Shown here piece after piece: positions 61,966 through 64,000 of a DNA stretch of 64,000 nucleotides. How positions within the stretch are numbered: the stretch's first letter is position 1; each line of letters begins with the position of its first letter. The notes beneath the pieces were generated by a model. It was not told where the DNA came from. It worked only from the letters and a program-made list of their open reading frames with translations, and searched no databases. A program made the translations under genes and the position numbers. Where the stretch lies: positions 4,879,501 to 4,943,500 of the forward strand of contig NZ_CP033932.1 of the NCBI RefSeq assembly GCF_003815975.1, given 5' to 3'. The DNA is from Chryseobacterium bernardetii (GTDB taxonomy: Bacteria; Bacteroidota; Bacteroidia; Flavobacteriales; Weeksellaceae).

Positions 61966-63249
61966 ATGAAAAAAATCTTTGTAGTATCATTCATATCAGT
62001 TGGATATTTTCTGAATGCACAGAGTCTAAGTAACTCTCCGTATGCAAAATATGGAATTGGGGATGTAAAATATGATAATACGATCGAAACTTCTTCCATG
62101 GGAGGTATTTCTACCGCTTTTATAAGTGATTTCACCAGCAACTTCAATTTTGCTAACCCTGCCAACAACGCGAATTTCGAACTTACAAGTATCAAACTGG
62201 AAGCTACCAACGAAAACAACTATTTCAAATCGAACTTTAACGATATGAAATCTACAAAGCATTCTACGTACCTTTCCAATATTTCACTGGCATTTCCTAT
62301 TTCCTCAAAGGTTAAAATGGGACTTACCTACCAGCCATACAGTTCAAAAAGCTATGATATTCTGAGTCCGCAGAAAGACGCCGACGGAAATATCCTCTAC
62401 CAAAATCAATTTAAAGGTAGTGGTACTTTAAATACTGCAGCGGTTGCCGTATCTTATAAAATTAACCAGGAATTCTCCGTAGGGGCTAGAGCGAACCTAT
62501 ATTTTGGAGACTTGTATGACCTTACTGAGTTCAGTGCTAAAAATTCAGAATATCTTACGGGTTATGAAACCAAAAACAGAATCAGAAACTTCAACTTTAC
62601 TTTAGGTACCAGCTACCAGAAACTGAATAGCCGTACTGATAAGAAATTAACGATAGGGGCAACAGCAACTTTTGGGAATACCGGTAATATGACCACTGAG
62701 TATACCAACAGTACTTACAGATATGCTGATGCTGCAGGTACCAAAACAGATATCACTCCTATTGATTACCAGGAAACAAAATCTAAAAACCTTCTTCCTT
62801 TACAGGCATCTGTAGGGGTTGGATATGGAAGCGAGAATCACTGGTTCCTTTCCGGGCAGATTGATTATAAAAAAGGAGAAGATATTTCCTATTTCGGAAA
62901 ATCTTTCAGCTTACAGGATACTTACAGAATTTCTGCCGGTGGATGGTATCTGCCTAACTATAATAACTTCAGAAGCTACTTCTCAAGAGTAATCTACAGA
63001 TATGGTGCTTTCTATGAAAGAGGAAACCTTAAACTGGAAGGGAACAGCATCAACAAATTCGGTATTTCTGCCGGGGTAATGCTTCCGTTCAAAAACAGCA
63101 GTATTACAAGAATGAGCGGCTTAGAAATTGGTGTAGAAATAGGTAAGAGAGGTACTCTTCAGAACAATCTTATCAACCAGAACTTTATTAACCTGAAAGT
63201 CGGCTTCAATTTTGCTGATAAATGGTTTAGAAAGGCTCTTTATAACTAG
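61966..63249 (+). CDS. Outer-membrane protein of FadL-like transport family
   Basis: 427 aa. Signal peptide (FLNAQSLS), then repeated beta strands. NSPYAKYGIGDVKYDNTIETSSMGGIST and NFANPANNANF are the Bacteroidota FadL/OmpP1-like opening. The C-terminal end FINLKVGFNFADKWF has a terminal aromatic. Probably a hydrophobic-molecule transporter of the outer membrane. Confidence 0.78.
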   Translation: MKKIFVVSFISVGYFLNAQSLSNSPYAKYGIGDVKYDNTIETSSMGGISTAFISDFTSNFNFANPANNANFELTSIKLEATNENNYFKSNFNDMKSTKHSTYLSNISLAFPISSKVKMGLTYQPYSSKSYDILSPQKDADGNILYQNQFKGSGTLNTAAVAVSYKINQEFSVGARANLYFGDLYDLTEFSAKNSEYLTGYETKNRIRNFNFTLGTSYQKLNSRTDKKLTIGATATFGNTGNMTTEYTNSTYRYADAAGTKTDITPIDYQETKSKNLLPLQASVGVGYGSENHWFLSGQIDYKKGEDISYFGKSFSLQDTYRISAGGWYLPNYNNFRSYFSRVIYRYGAFYERGNLKLEGNSINKFGISAGVMLPFKNSSITRMSGLEIGVEIGKRGTLQNNLINQNFINLKVGFNFADKWFRKALYN

Positions 63250-63250
63250 A

Positions 63251-63841
63251 ATGAATTTTTCAAAAAAAATAGTATATAAAAATATAGCATACCTTTTTAG
63301 TTGTGCTATATTTTTTATATTCACATCCTGTGAAGAAGACCTTACCAAAAAGAATGGGAATAACAGCAAAAACTTTCCTTCACAGATCATTAATAACGCG
63401 AATATAGTACAGCGTGATTCCGGATTTGTAATCCTTAAGGCCAAAGCTCCAATTATTGAAAAATATGAGCTTATTGACAGCCCCTATACCGTAGCCAGAA
63501 AAGGTATTGACATTGAATTCTTTGATAAGAAAAAGCCAAAGGTACCGGGAACCATTAAAGCTAAATATGCCAAGTTTTTTGATTACAAAAAATTTTACGA
63601 AGCAAAAGGTAATGTAAGGATCACTACCAACGAGGGACAAAAATTTGCCATGCAGAGTGTATATTGGGACCAGGTAAAAAAAAGAATCTATACCAAGGAT
63701 ACCGTATATGTAACGATGGAAGACGGCTCTACATTGGTAGGTGCTAATGGAATGACTGCCAAAGACGATTTTTCGGAATATACTTTCTATAACAACTCGG
63801 GAGACTTTAATTCTAAAAGGCTTTCTGAAAATAAAAAATAG
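63251..63841 (+). CDS. lptC: LPS export protein LptC
   Basis: 196 aa from ATG 63251, one base after the barrel stop codon. One N-terminal helix with lipobox-like FTSC, then the LptC-type beta fold (KKPKVPGTIKAKYAKFFDYKKFYEAKGNVRITTNEGQKF). Links inner-membrane LptBFG with the LPS bridge. Confidence 0.82.
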   Translation: MNFSKKIVYKNIAYLFSCAIFFIFTSCEEDLTKKNGNNSKNFPSQIINNANIVQRDSGFVILKAKAPIIEKYELIDSPYTVARKGIDIEFFDKKKPKVPGTIKAKYAKFFDYKKFYEAKGNVRITTNEGQKFAMQSVYWDQVKKRIYTKDTVYVTMEDGSTLVGANGMTAKDDFSEYTFYNNSGDFNSKRLSENKK

Positions 63842-63852
63842 CTTCTGTTATC

Positions 63853-64000
63853 ATGAAAACGCTTGCCATTGGGCTCATGTCCGGAACAAGTTTAGATGGT
63901 TTAGACATTTGTCTTGCTGAATTTGAAAAAAAGGACAAATGGCATTTTCAGATCCTGAAAGCGGAAACCCTTCCCTATTCTACTGACTGGGAAAATAAAC
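63853..64000 (+). CDS. anmK: Anhydro-N-acetylmuramic acid kinase (partial, 3' end cut by the window)
   Basis: First 49 codons only. MKTLAIGLMSGTSLDGLDI is the AnmK phosphate-binding opening. The kinase recycles cell-wall sugar. It is 11 bases after lptC. Confidence 0.85.
   Translation, partial: MKTLAIGLMSGTSLDGLDICLAEFEKKDKWHFQILKAETLPYSTDWENK

Noticed and set aside
1-64000. tRNA or rRNA genes
   Set aside because: No cloverleaf-like GTTCRANNC-containing segments or rRNA motifs were recognised by eye in the gaps; a tRNAscan run would be decisive.

Overview
The window looks like a chromosomal segment of a Bacteroidota bacterium of the Chryseobacterium/Weeksellaceae kind. The DNA is AT-rich. 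Promoters carry the Bacteroidota -7 box TAnnTTTG rather than a sigma-70 -10 box. Outer-membrane and secreted proteins start with flavobacterial-style signal peptides, and TonB receptor, AraC and short lipoprotein genes are frequent. No rRNA, tRNA, CRISPR array, transposase or phage gene was recognised. Genus-level placement is inference from the proteins and repeats.

Layout. 1-511 is non-coding, with a strand-biased nest of inverted repeats, followed by an McrBC restriction pair (512-3840). 4.0-7.6 kb holds an acyltransferase and an AraC regulator next to an FAD monooxygenase. 7.8-11.0 kb is a tight three-gene unit (polytopic membrane protein, P-loop GTPase-like protein, coiled-coil tail-anchored protein) that I cannot assign to a described pathway; it is the best candidate for an unusual system. 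11-18 kb holds a lipoprotein, a DUF4440/serine-hydrolase fusion, an Xre-type membrane regulator, a second AraC regulator with a siderophore-interacting-type reductase, and a quinone reductase/Rossmann/Crp group. 18.6-22.5 kb has an aminopeptidase P and a topoisomerase IB.

From 34.0 kb back to 23.6 kb on the minus strand lies a nickel/urea block: ureA-ureB-ureC, an outer-membrane barrel gene, ureE-ureF-ureG-ureD, a UreH/NicO-like permease, a urea transporter and a histidine-containing TonB receptor. Together these could bring urea and nickel across both membranes, assemble the Ni site and hydrolyse urea. Several non-coding repeat elements lie inside the block.

34.9-47.8 kb carries pruA, two look-alike mini-lipoproteins around a class C serine hydrolase, a TPR/AraC membrane regulator, a thioredoxin-like protein, a secreted repeat protein, FabH, CorA and a patatin-like lipase. 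47.9-53.7 kb has an HxlR/oxidoreductase divergent pair with a perfect 15-bp inverted repeat, a DNA glycosylase, an alpha/beta hydrolase and a DoxD-DoxA fusion. 54.2-58.9 kb is a TetR-controlled tripartite efflux operon. 59-64 kb holds housekeeping genes: holB, a FadL-like outer-membrane protein, lptC, and the start of anmK, which runs off the end.
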